From Harmothoe impar (taxonomy: Eukaryota; Annelida; Polychaeta; Phyllodocida; Polynoidae), in contig OX381717.1 of NCBI GenBank assembly GCA_947462335.1, positions 17,351,166 through 17,415,165 on the forward strand: 64,000 nt of DNA, in the 5' to 3' direction. A program made the translations under genes and the position numbers. The notes beneath the pieces were generated by a model. That model was given only the letters and a program-made list of their open reading frames with translations. It was not told the origin of the DNA and did no database searches. Below, in pieces: positions 32,499 to 40,869 of this stretch (its first letter is position 1; every line of letters starts with the position of its first letter).

Positions 32499-35400
32499 TC
32501 ATATCTCTAAAGGACTCATTGTCACACCGTCAGAATGCACGCGACGCTTATAATACAAGTAGCGCACGCCGTCTTTCTCTATGGTGTAGGTGACCATTTT
32601 GTTTCGCACCACTTTGAAGTTTCTATTTACAGCAATGAGAGTTTTTCGTTGGCGAAGAACATCCAAGAAGTCGTCTGGTTCCTGAGGGTTTTGTTTCTTC
32701 TGTACGTCTTTTGCACTCCATTTTTTGGATTTTCTTTCACCGGTGTCGCTGACTCGATCGTAGCAAATGTAAGTCTTAGGGTTGAGACTTAGGATCCCGT
32801 CACCTTCCCACTCCGCTTTCATAAGCCCCGAAGTTCTCAGATCGTGAAGGTACCGTCTCTCACAACATCCGCCGGGCGGCGGACACCATTCTCGCACTCT
32901 TTCCGTTTTTGTCTTCACGAAAAGCTCTAAGTGATCGTCGCACACCGCTGTCGGAAGCCACTTTCGTTTCTCTCTGAAGTATGTCTCTCTCAGGCGAGGT
33001 TTGACTAGGTCATCCAACGTGTCACCGCTGAGAGCCATGTAAAGACTGTCGGTGTCCATTTGACAAAGGGCATAATCGCGCCGATTGACGAATCTATCCA
33101 AGAAGTCGTATGTGAACTCTAACATTTTCAACTTCGCGTACTGGTATACCATGAACCCTATTTGAATAGGGAGGTTGTTGTTGACTGTTTTCGGTTGTAG
33201 TTCGACTTCAAACAGATCGGAACTCAACTCGGACGCCTTTTTGAAGCGCCACGAATTGGCCAATAGTTCGAACTTCCGACTGTCAGTGTATCTCACCGCC
33301 GTGGGTTTTTCTTTGTTGCAGATTGTTTTACCGTACGTAGCGTTTCCCATTAACTTGTAACAGTCTGACAGAATTTTCTCGTTCTCGTTCACGTCGCCAC
33401 TTCTTCGCGCCGCCGTTACTTCGTCCGCGAAACCGGCAAAGGAGCGTTTAGGTAGGTATTCTACCACCAGCTGCACTTTGGTGACTATCAAACCGTGCTC
33501 TAAATACCACTTGAGAAGCGGCGTTCCCAAGAGAATATTTTTTCCGTGGTAACTCCCTATCAGACATCTCTGAGGCGTGTTCAACAGCTTTTCTTCCTGC
33601 GCAAAGTCTGACATGTGAGGTCCTATGTCCGATTTTGAAACGGTCGCGTTCTTGAAAACGGGGGTCATTTCTTCGAAGTAGTCTTGTAGGTGAGGCGGCG
33701 TAGTGATGTCCACTTGAACTAAACCGAACATTTTCTCCTCTTTCACAGCGGAAAGGATGTCGCTCTCGCTCATCGCGTTTCGAGACACTTTCAAAGCGTC
33801 AACCTTCCAGCGTTGTTGGGAGGCCTTGACCCGCTCATCTCGACGCTTCATCTCTCGCCATTCGCACTCCCACACGACGACCAGCTTGTGACCTAGCGCT
33901 TTCAAGTAAGCGCTTACTCTGGTCGTTCTGTCGCGTCTCTCCTCTCTCAGTGAAGCGCACTGATATCGGTGCGACGGTATGCACTCGTGAGCGTGGAACC
34001 AACACCCGTGAAACTGGAAAACCGTATTAGAGGCCGCGTGAAACCCGTCCACGCGAATTCTCCGACAGCCTACAACCATCTCGCCGCCGTTCAAAGCGTG
34101 GCGCAGTTTCACATCGCGGTCGTGCTCTACGAAGCGTAACCACTCCAAAGCGCTGTGAGAGTTTCTTTGCCTAATTTCGGGCTTGAACTCGGTCTCGGGC
34201 CGTCTCACCGCGTAATAGCCCGTGCAGTGCGCTTCGCTCATGCAGCGCAAGTACAGAGAGTTAGCGTCTAGTCCTAGGATGTGTTGGCACGGTCTCGCTT
34301 CTTCGCCGTACTTTTGCTCCCTTATCCGCGTGGTGCCCTTCTCATGAAATCTATGGAAGATGATGGAAGGACCGCCGACTAGATTTTCTTTGATCAGAGC
34401 GTGGAGGACGGCGTCGAACTGGGGGAACGTTGTGAACGCGTCTTCTAGGTTTTGGAAGAGGAACCGTAAAGTCAAACCGGCGAGAGAAACTCTGTCTTTC
34501 AACATGTCAATGCCGCGATCTTGGAAAAATTTAGCGTGATTTTTCAGAGCTTCTATGAAAGGTTTGACGTCTTTGTTGTTGTAGTGGATCAAGTAGTCTT
34601 CCATAGTTTGCATCTTCTCGTCGGACCAAACTTTCTGACATGCGGCGTAGTCGGATTCGGACATTTTGACGCCCGTCAGCTCGCTGTCGAAAGCCGATCT
34701 CGGTGGCAGCGTTCTGTTTGCCAGTTTCCTGGTAGACGTCATCCATTCGTAAGGAAAGTGACCTTTCTCTTCGTTCCTGGTGAAAGCTCGCAAATAGGTC
34801 GCGTAGTTGTAACCGGGTGCCAAATAGTTGACTACGTCCAAGAAAACCGTGTGCTGTGTGTAAACCGCCAAGTATTGATTGCTTCTCTTTATGACGCTGA
34901 ATTCTTGGTTTCTTCGGTCTCCGGAGGCGAAGAACGAGTGAAGGCGTATTTTGATCAGGTTCAAGTCGTAACGCCCCGAGTTGAAGCCCACGACTGGAGC
35001 TTGACGGATGTATCTCAGAAGACGCTTCTTCAGTTGAACTAACGGGTGTCTGGTCTGAGCCGCAGCGAAGCCGCCTGGAGAAGGGGTGAACGTCCCCTCC
35101 TCCAGCAGGAGAGCTTCACCTATCGCCGCATCTAACTTCGCTAAGGTCGGTCGGTAAAGTTCTAGCACAGCTTCCCCGATGACTTTGGCGTTCTCGTTTA
35201 TGTGATTTAAAACTCGGTCCAACAAGGGGTCGGAATCTGCGTCGGATTCTCTGACGAAGCAGACGGGCCCCTCCCACCCCGGAAAGTCGGATGCGACGCT
35301 AGCCGACAAAGGGACGTGATCCCACAGCAGGGACACGTGTTCCGTCGACGGTTCTTTGCACGGTCTGAAGAAAGCCTCGAAATCGAAGGCGATCTTGTAA

Positions 35401-36614
35401 GGGTAGATTCCGGAATGTCCGTCGGGGGGAAAAATGGAGAAGTCTGCTAGCGCTTCGAAAATCGTTCTCGAATTTTGGTAGATGCCACCTACGTAGCGCA
35501 ACTTGACTTGTCGGCAAGAGGAAAGCTGGTTCCTGTGTCTCTTCAGCAAGAACTCGGTGGTGAACGCCGCCTTACACTTGCAACATTCGTATATGCCCGC
35601 GTACGCGTTGAAGTCCGTGACGAGAGAGACGTGCAAACCGCCTTTCGCCGTCAGGTGTAGGTTGACTTTACCTCGGGCGGCCAGAGTTCTGGAAGGCGGT
35701 CTGATCAGAGTAACGCGTCTTCTCAACTTCCGCCCCGGCACTTGACGCGACGCGGTGTAAACCGCTATCTGTACGTCAAACAAGTTCTCTAACGCGGGTA
35801 AGTCGCGGATGTTCAGACCCGGAAAGGATTCAGGTGTGGCAGCGGGACAGAACTGACGTAACAAATCTGAAGCGCGCTTGCTGGTGTTGTATAAGTGAAA
35901 GGAAATGCAGCGGAGGTTGTCCTTGTTGGGAAAATCTAACACGCCGCTTCTCTTTCCAACTCGACCGGCCTGAGTGATCCTACCGCCTATGGGGAATTCC
36001 CCCGGTCCCATGTAAACGCAAATGTTCAAATTGGTAGGAAAAAGAACGTGCCACTTGGTGTCAGCGTCGCAAAGTTTCCGTACTTCCTCGCAAGCGACGG
36101 TGTTTTCCATCTTTGAGAGGAGCTCTTCCAAAGTTTCTGAATTAGTTATAGTAGGGAGCGGTTGTATGAGAGTTGCGTTGTTCTGGGAGGCGTGAAAGTA
36201 GCGCAGTTTGCTCTTGTCTTCTCTGTGTTGTAAGAGTAAGCCTACCGAGAAACCCACTTTGTATCTGAATCTTTGTGTCAAGTGAATGCGACGCATAGTA
36301 TCTACAGCGTCACTCAACTCGCCGGTTGGTAGCCTGAAGTTTGTTACACTCACGCGAGTCCCGTGCATCCTGACGCCCGTTTGTATCGCAGGCCAATTCG
36401 CCGTGAACGTTTCCTCCCCGTTCGGTACAGCACATATGCGCGGAGGGACGGTCACCCCGTCCAGAGATTCGCGTCGACAGGCGATCTTTCGGCAATCGCC
36501 TTCGCCGCATAGAGGGCAAAACTTAGGTACTACTCTACAATTTTCTACGTGTCTCTCGTGGTTGTACGGTCTTTTAAACATTTTGAAACACTTTTCGCAT
36601 ACGTACTGTGTCAT
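32499..36614 (-). CDS. protein-primed-type family B DNA polymerase
   Basis: 1,371 residues. Start chosen at the ATG at 36614, since the frame extends only to a GTG four codons earlier. N-terminal C2H2-like finger (CEKCFKMFKRPYNHERHVENC, residues about 6-26). A region at about 230-340 has Cys and His in a pattern loosely like an OTU-type fold. A second C-x2-C finger lies at about 343-367. 3'-5' exonuclease motifs: FDFEAFF (~410), GFNSGRYDLNLI (~543) and YNNKDVKPF (~678). Polymerase motifs: LDANSLYL (~782), KLMGNATYGKT (~1087) and DTDSLY (~1187). Between the first two polymerase motifs is a module with FHGCWFHAHEC and VVVWECEW (~867-919), seen in other Polinton-type polymerases and reminiscent of a VSR-like nuclease. 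It should replicate the element with a terminal protein or protein primer. All catalytic motifs are intact. AATAAA-rich sequence follows the stop. Confidence 0.93.
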   Translation of the reverse strand: MTQYVCEKCFKMFKRPYNHERHVENCRVVPKFCPLCGEGDCRKIACRRESLDGVTVPPRICAVPNGEETFTANWPAIQTGVRMHGTRVSVTNFRLPTGELSDAVDTMRRIHLTQRFRYKVGFSVGLLLQHREDKSKLRYFHASQNNATLIQPLPTITNSETLEELLSKMENTVACEEVRKLCDADTKWHVLFPTNLNICVYMGPGEFPIGGRITQAGRVGKRSGVLDFPNKDNLRCISFHLYNTSKRASDLLRQFCPAATPESFPGLNIRDLPALENLFDVQIAVYTASRQVPGRKLRRRVTLIRPPSRTLAARGKVNLHLTAKGGLHVSLVTDFNAYAGIYECCKCKAAFTTEFLLKRHRNQLSSCRQVKLRYVGGIYQNSRTIFEALADFSIFPPDGHSGIYPYKIAFDFEAFFRPCKEPSTEHVSLLWDHVPLSASVASDFPGWEGPVCFVRESDADSDPLLDRVLNHINENAKVIGEAVLELYRPTLAKLDAAIGEALLLEEGTFTPSPGGFAAAQTRHPLVQLKKRLLRYIRQAPVVGFNSGRYDLNLIKIRLHSFFASGDRRNQEFSVIKRSNQYLAVYTQHTVFLDVVNYLAPGYNYATYLRAFTRNEEKGHFPYEWMTSTRKLANRTLPPRSAFDSELTGVKMSESDYAACQKVWSDEKMQTMEDYLIHYNNKDVKPFIEALKNHAKFFQDRGIDMLKDRVSLAGLTLRFLFQNLEDAFTTFPQFDAVLHALIKENLVGGPSIIFHRFHEKGTTRIREQKYGEEARPCQHILGLDANSLYLRCMSEAHCTGYYAVRRPETEFKPEIRQRNSHSALEWLRFVEHDRDVKLRHALNGGEMVVGCRRIRVDGFHAASNTVFQFHGCWFHAHECIPSHRYQCASLREERRDRTTRVSAYLKALGHKLVVVWECEWREMKRRDERVKASQQRWKVDALKVSRNAMSESDILSAVKEEKMFGLVQVDITTPPHLQDYFEEMTPVFKNATVSKSDIGPHMSDFAQEEKLLNTPQRCLIGSYHGKNILLGTPLLKWYLEHGLIVTKVQLVVEYLPKRSFAGFADEVTAARRSGDVNENEKILSDCYKLMGNATYGKTICNKEKPTAVRYTDSRKFELLANSWRFKKASELSSDLFEVELQPKTVNNNLPIQIGFMVYQYAKLKMLEFTYDFLDRFVNRRDYALCQMDTDSLYMALSGDTLDDLVKPRLRETYFREKRKWLPTAVCDDHLELFVKTKTERVREWCPPPGGCCERRYLHDLRTSGLMKAEWEGDGILSLNPKTYICYDRVSDTGERKSKKWSAKDVQKKQNPQEPDDFLDVLRQRKTLIAVNRNFKVVRNKMVTYTIEKDGVRYLYYKRRVHSDGVTMSPLEI

Positions 36615-36639
36615 GTTTTTTTTCACTCAGTTACCAACT

Positions 36640-36759
36640 ACTTAGCCGTCTAACTATCTATCTATCTATCAATCTATCTGTCTATCTATCTATCTATTTA
36701 TCTTTCTGTCTGCTGTCTGTGTATCCGTCTGTCTGTCTCATACAGCGTACGTCAAACGC

Positions 36760-36790
<31 letters not shown>
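36640..36790. repeat. microsatellites between the two minus-strand genes
   Basis: (CTAT)n/(CTGT)n followed by (GT)n fills most of the 195-bp gap between the PC4-domain gene and the polymerase. No TATA box is visible for the polymerase, so the two genes may share a transcript. Confidence 0.8.
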
Positions 36791-36793
<3 letters not shown>

Positions 36794-36808
36794 AGCGTTG
36801 AGCGTCTC

Positions 36809-38404
36809 TCATTCCGAATCTATGCCGAGATATTTTAGAATGATCTCTGTTTTGTCATCCAACTCTTTGAGCGCTCTGGCGGACAGCGTCACTCCCTGCT
36901 GTGTGGGTTTTTTGTCAGGACCTTCGTACTTGCGCACGTGGACGAGGTTCTTACCGCTGTAGTAGCTCACAGCTGCGTACACTTCGCCCTCCTCATCCAG
37001 CACTGCGAACCAGGGGGTGTGATTAGGTTTTTCTTGCGCGGCCGCTGTGTCGCGTATGCGCACCACTGCGCGGATATCGGCGATGCGTGCTATTAGCTCG
37101 CGCAGCGCGTCGGCCGTGAAGTGCACTCGCTTGCTTCTGGTCAGAGACGCCTCTTTCACCTGGCCGTCTTTTGTGTAGCGCGGCCTCCTAGACAGTCTAG
37201 CCACGTCCTCCCAGATCTCCAGCGTCAAAGCTCCGTCTAAGCAGAACTCTAACCCGAGAAGACGGGAGAAGGTTTTCTCTGCTTCTTCTCGTCCATCTCG
37301 TTCTTTTTCTTGTATTTTTCTCTTCTTACTAGGCCTTGTTGTTCTGGAACTCACCTTAGAACGTTTCACACCCGCAGGATGAGTAACACCATCAGCGTGA
37401 GCTGAATCAGCAGCAGAACCGATAGCAGGAGCAGCGTCAGCGCTGGTGGTATCCGAGGCCTCGTTGTTGGAACAGCGCAGCCACACGCCGTCGGTGCTGA
37501 GTGTAGCGGTAGAAGATGAAGCGCCGCCGCCCTCGTAAGGTGGCGGTGAGGGCAGTCGCCACGGACCGGACGGGACGCTACTAGTGGAGGAAGTGAGGTC
37601 GAAAGGTCGAAGAGGGAAGCCGAAAAACGTACCGCCCACCCCTTTCCCTTCGGGTTGTTCGTACGCCTCGTCGTCAGCGTCGTTCTCTGTCTCACCCTGT
37701 TGCTGCTGCTCCTCCTCCTCCTCCTCCTCTTCTTCTCGGTTTAGGGGCTGAGTGTCCGAATAGCTGTCACTCTCAGCGCGAGCGGCGTCGAGGGCGTCGG
37801 TCGATGTAGTGGTGGAGGAGAGGGGCTGTGCAACGTGCGGCAGGTCATCAAAGTCATCAACAGTAGTGGGGAGGTAAAAACCCGGTTGCCAGTACTGCGC
37901 TGTGCCAGGAGCGTTGTCGTCAGTAGTAGTAGCGGTAGCAGCAGGTGCAGCAGAAGCAGCAGCAGCAGCAGCAGCAGCAGACGCAACAGCAGCAGACGCA
38001 ACAGTAGCAGGCGCAGCAGCCTCAGCAGGCGCAGCAGTAGCAGGCGCAGCGGTAGCAGGTGCAGCAGCAGCAGCAGCAGCCGCAGCAGGCGGGGCGGCAG
38101 TAGCAGCGGCAGCGCGCTTAGCAGCAACGTGTACCGTCGCGAGTGTAACAACGTCGCTAGCACGACGACTACTACCAGTAGTACTACTACTACTACTACT
38201 ACTACTAGTACTACTACTGCTACTACTACTGCTACTACTACTACTACTGCCGCGAGCGCTAGCTACAGCGGGAGGGTGATAAGACCAAGCGGCTGCGGCG
38301 GTAGTCTCATTTTCAGTAGCAAGAGGAGGCACTGACGCTAAACGAGCGCTGTTCCGCGTAGTCTTCTTGTTCTTGGACGGCGCTAGGTGTTGTCTTTTGC
38401 TCAT
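36809..38404 (-). CDS. low-complexity protein with C-terminal PC4/p15-like domain
   Basis: 531 residues. The ATG at 38404 is preceded by CCACC, a good initiation context, and a TATA box lies about 60 bp upstream. Order: basic N-terminus, poly-Ser (about 53-74), long Ala/Pro/Thr tract (about 97-156), acidic and Gln runs (about 223-236), basic nuclear-localisation-like stretch (KRSKVSSRTTRPSKKRKIQE, about 347-366), then a globular end. Residues about 470-525 (VYAAVSYYSGKNLVHVRKYE, then PTQQGVTLSARALKEL) resemble the ssDNA-binding PC4/p15 coactivator fold. The preceding 60 residues may be a diverged second copy. Likely a nuclear DNA-binding transcription or replication cofactor of the element. 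The domain call is by motif only. Confidence 0.7.
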   Translation of the reverse strand: MSKRQHLAPSKNKKTTRNSARLASVPPLATENETTAAAAWSYHPPAVASARGSSSSSSSSSSSSSTSSSSSSSSTTGSSRRASDVVTLATVHVAAKRAAAATAAPPAAAAAAAAAPATAAPATAAPAEAAAPATVASAAVASAAAAAAAASAAPAATATTTDDNAPGTAQYWQPGFYLPTTVDDFDDLPHVAQPLSSTTTSTDALDAARAESDSYSDTQPLNREEEEEEEEEQQQQGETENDADDEAYEQPEGKGVGGTFFGFPLRPFDLTSSTSSVPSGPWRLPSPPPYEGGGASSSTATLSTDGVWLRCSNNEASDTTSADAAPAIGSAADSAHADGVTHPAGVKRSKVSSRTTRPSKKRKIQEKERDGREEAEKTFSRLLGLEFCLDGALTLEIWEDVARLSRRPRYTKDGQVKEASLTRSKRVHFTADALRELIARIADIRAVVRIRDTAAAQEKPNHTPWFAVLDEEGEVYAAVSYYSGKNLVHVRKYEGPDKKPTQQGVTLSARALKELDDKTEIILKYLGIDSE

Positions 38405-38463
38405 GGTGGTGACTGTAGAGAGCAGCAAAAGAATGAGTGAGTGAATGGAGGTTTCCAGACCCC

Positions 38464-38471
38464 TTATATAC
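38464..38471 (-). promoter_or_regulatory. TATA box of the PC4-domain gene
   Basis: GGCGTATATAAGGGG on the minus strand, about 60 bp before the chosen ATG. This is suitable spacing for an RNA polymerase II start and a short leader. Confidence 0.7.
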
Positions 38472-38486
38472 GCCTTCTCGCTTCTA

Positions 38487-38850
38487 GAGCTAAGCTACTT
38501 ACTGTCCCTGTTCAGCTGCCGCCGGCTGGCCGGCGGCCATTCACAAAGAGAAACAAAAGACATAAGGCATGACGTTTTCAGCTGGATCCCTTTCCCCCCT
38601 TTTGAGAGATCGACTGTCATGAGCTAAGCCGCTTACCACCCTGTTCAGCAATTCAACGCGCATTAGCTGTATAAAGGATTAACCGGTTGCTGCCGTCGAC
38701 TGACCGGCGGCCATTCACAAAGACATAAGGTATGACGTTTTCAGCTGGATCCCTTTCCCCTCTTTTTTTTTGAGGGATCCACTGTCATGAGCTAAGCCAC
38801 TTACCACCCTGTTCAGCCATTCAGCGCGCGTTAGCTGTATAAAGGATTAA
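38487..38850. repeat. direct repeats in the divergent intergenic region
   Basis: GAGCTAAGC..CTTAC occurs at 38487, 38621 and 38789. ACATAAGG(C/T)ATGACGTTTTC with CAGCTGGATCCC occurs at about 38558 and 38722. GCTGTATAAAGGATTAA occurs at about 38666 and 38833. Together these form two to three imperfect 135-168-bp units between the divergent genes, perhaps replication or promoter elements. Confidence 0.8.
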
Positions 38851-39345
38851 CGGTGATGAGCTTAGAGTGTGTATACAAAAAAAACTACAGGAGGCGTGTG
38901 GCGTGAAGCAGGACCCCCCTAAGACGAACGTGTCTGTCTGTGAGTAGAGGCGTGTGCATGTGGTGAGCGACTTAAGTGTAAGACAAAAAAAAAATCACCA
39001 CCTCCTGCCGTGGTGAGTAGACCGGGCCGGCCAGGCGGCGGCCGGCTAGTTCAATAGGGAGGGGTGACAGCTGACTAAGGCTGTGCATGAAAAAAATCCG
39101 ATTTTCACCTGACCTCTGACGTTTGTTACAATGAATGTCAGAGGGAGGGAGACGTCCTCAGGTAGGGGGTAGGAGGTAAGGCTATGGATGAGGAACAAAC
39201 ACCGTTTTCAGCTGGTCTCCACGGATAGCGATGACACACCCCTCGTCATCTAAGCTCTTAAGGAGCGGAGCGGTTGAAAAAGCGTCATGCGGACAGGTCG
39301 CTACACAGCTGGAGTGCTGTTGGAAATGGGATTAAACTCCCTCTG

Positions 39346-39353
39346 TATAAAAA
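39346..39353 (+). promoter_or_regulatory. TATA box of the death-domain gene
   Basis: CTCTGTATAAAAATC lies about 115 bp upstream of the ATG at 39465. A stretch of ACCACCGCCGCC triplets follows in the leader. Confidence 0.55.
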
Positions 39354-39464
39354 TCTCTGATTTCTGTTGGAAAAAAACCATATCGCCTCTGACCACAGTA
39401 ACGTCTACTACCACCACCGCCGCCACCACCGCCGCCGCCGCCGCCACCGCCAAGACGAGACGAG

Positions 39465-40205
39465 ATGGCTCAAGCTATTCCACTTTCAAGCTCGCCTTCA
39501 CCGCCTTGTCCACCTGAAAAAAAGTTAATGCAGCTTGACGACGTGAGACGCGCGAGGCAGACCGATGGGGAGAACAGAGAGGTAGGACAGCGGCGGTTAG
39601 CCTATAGCGACGCCTTGCTTCGTCAACTAGGTAAAGAGTTGAGCGGCTGTTGGAGAGAGTTGGGCAGTAGCTTAAAAGTTACCGCCGCCCGTATGGATGC
39701 TCTAGTAGAGCGCAGTGTCAAGACACCGGAGGAGCTGTGTACGGCGATGTTCCGAGTCTGGTGGGGTGAAACCCCGCATCGTCATAGATGGGGAGAGCTC
39801 GGTCGCGTCTTCACCCGCATTAGACGCGTGGAACTGTTGGCTCAGTGGATGTCCCTTCTCCACAGACAGGGGTTGGATTTCGAAAACCCCGACTCGCGCG
39901 CGATGCATAAGCACTTGGGCACCCTCGGCAGACGTCTAGGTAGCAGGTGGAAAGAGGTGGGGGACCATTTAAAATTGTCGCCTGAGAGGTTAGATAAGAT
40001 CGCTGAAGAATGCGAATACGGAGGAAGTCCCGCTGAGTGGGCCTTCCGAGTGTTGAAAATGTGGCAAGATGAAGCTGACGGTGCCGGCGGTACACCTTTT
40101 GAACTCCTTCGAGTGTTGACTGAGGACATGGGAAAGTTTGACCTCGGCATCGCGATATTACTTGACTTTATCAAGCAAGAAACAACGAGAACGACGGACA
40201 TGTGA
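39465..40205 (+). CDS. tandem death-domain protein of the Polinton-like element
   Basis: 246 residues, intron-free. The ATG is the first in the frame and has G at -3 and +4. After a Pro-rich start come two death-fold repeats. Repeat 1, at about 48-130, has LLRQLGKELSGCWRELGSSL. Repeat 2, at about 147-235, has LGRRLGSRWKEVGDHLKLSP, AFRVLKMWQDEADG and FELLRVLTEDMG. The spacing of Leu-Gly, Trp, Leu-Gly, helix-3 Leu and the W-containing fourth helix follows animal death domains (FADD, MyD88, ankyrin type), and the two repeats are alike, indicating internal duplication. There is no membrane segment, kinase or caspase domain. An adaptor made only of death domains, carried by a virus-like element, suggests interference with host apoptosis or innate signalling, but this is inference. 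It is transcribed away from the other two genes. Confidence 0.85.
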   Translation: MAQAIPLSSSPSPPCPPEKKLMQLDDVRRARQTDGENREVGQRRLAYSDALLRQLGKELSGCWRELGSSLKVTAARMDALVERSVKTPEELCTAMFRVWWGETPHRHRWGELGRVFTRIRRVELLAQWMSLLHRQGLDFENPDSRAMHKHLGTLGRRLGSRWKEVGDHLKLSPERLDKIAEECEYGGSPAEWAFRVLKMWQDEADGAGGTPFELLRVLTEDMGKFDLGIAILLDFIKQETTRTTDM

Positions 40206-40248
40206 ATTGTTGTGTTTTATTTTCATACGTCTTCTTTATTAGTAAGTA
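40206..40248. repeat. inner inverted repeat, right copy
   Basis: GTTGTGTTTTATTTTCATAC and GTCTTCTTTATTAGTAAGT are the inverse of 32365-32410. It begins directly after the stop of the death-domain gene, so it forms that gene's 3' UTR. Confidence 0.8.
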
Positions 40249-40356
40249 AAAAAAAAAATATCATAACAATTAAGACGCGCGCCCTCTTAAAGTGTCACTT
40301 CCTCGAGTCGCAGCTGATCGCCTCATCGAAGCACGTGATAAACAAAAAAAAAACGA

Positions 40357-40398
40357 AGAGACACGCTTCTTCCTCTCGAGAGGAAGAAGCGTGTCTCT
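40357..40398. repeat. perfect 42-bp palindrome downstream of the death-domain gene
   Basis: AGAGACACGCTTCTTCCTCTC is followed at once by its exact complement inverse, with no loop, centred on CTCGAG. It could form a cruciform or an RNA hairpin. Its role (3' end formation, origin, processing) is unknown. Confidence 0.95.
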
Positions 40399-40452
40399 CG
40401 ATTGAAATCTTTTTCTTTTCTTTTTTTCTTAAAAGAGACAAACGCCCCTTAG

Positions 40453-40620
40453 AGTGCCCCCCCACCCCCCTAGAGTGCCCCCCTCCCCCCTCCCCCCCTC
40501 CCCCCCCCCACCACTCGCCCCATGCATCCTAAAAGCGCCCCCCTCCCCATGCATCTTAAAGGGGCCCCCCTCCCCTTCCCTCCCCTCCCCTCCCCTCCCC
40601 TCCCCCCCCCCCTTTATACA
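40453..40620. repeat. C-rich low-complexity tract
   Basis: Runs of C with interspersed T and short TAGAGTGCCCCC/CATGCATCCTAAA units. The complementary strand is G-rich and could form quadruplexes. A separate (CTC)n tract lies at 40751-40796. Confidence 0.9.
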
Positions 40621-40869
40621 CTCTAAAGAACGCTTCTACCTAGTTCAATAAGTCACTTCCAGTCGCTCGTAAAACAATAAAAAATGAAAAAAAATCAAAA
40701 ACTTATATCGTAGTGTTTTTTATTAGTTTACCGAAAAAAATAAGAGACTCGCCTCCTCCTCCTCCTCCTCCTCCTCCTCCTCCTCCTCCTCCTCCAAAAA
40801 AAAAGATATCACATTTTAAAGCGCGTGACCCCTTAAAGACGCTCATCTCTTCATTAAGTCGCGTGACGT

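Noticed and set aside
34521..35042. 173-codon plus-strand frame
   Set aside because: Lies wholly opposite the polymerase gene and has no motif.
37741..38335. Several 100-170-codon frames rich in Leu, Ser, Arg or Ala
   Set aside because: Alternative frames of the trinucleotide-rich part of the PC4-domain gene.
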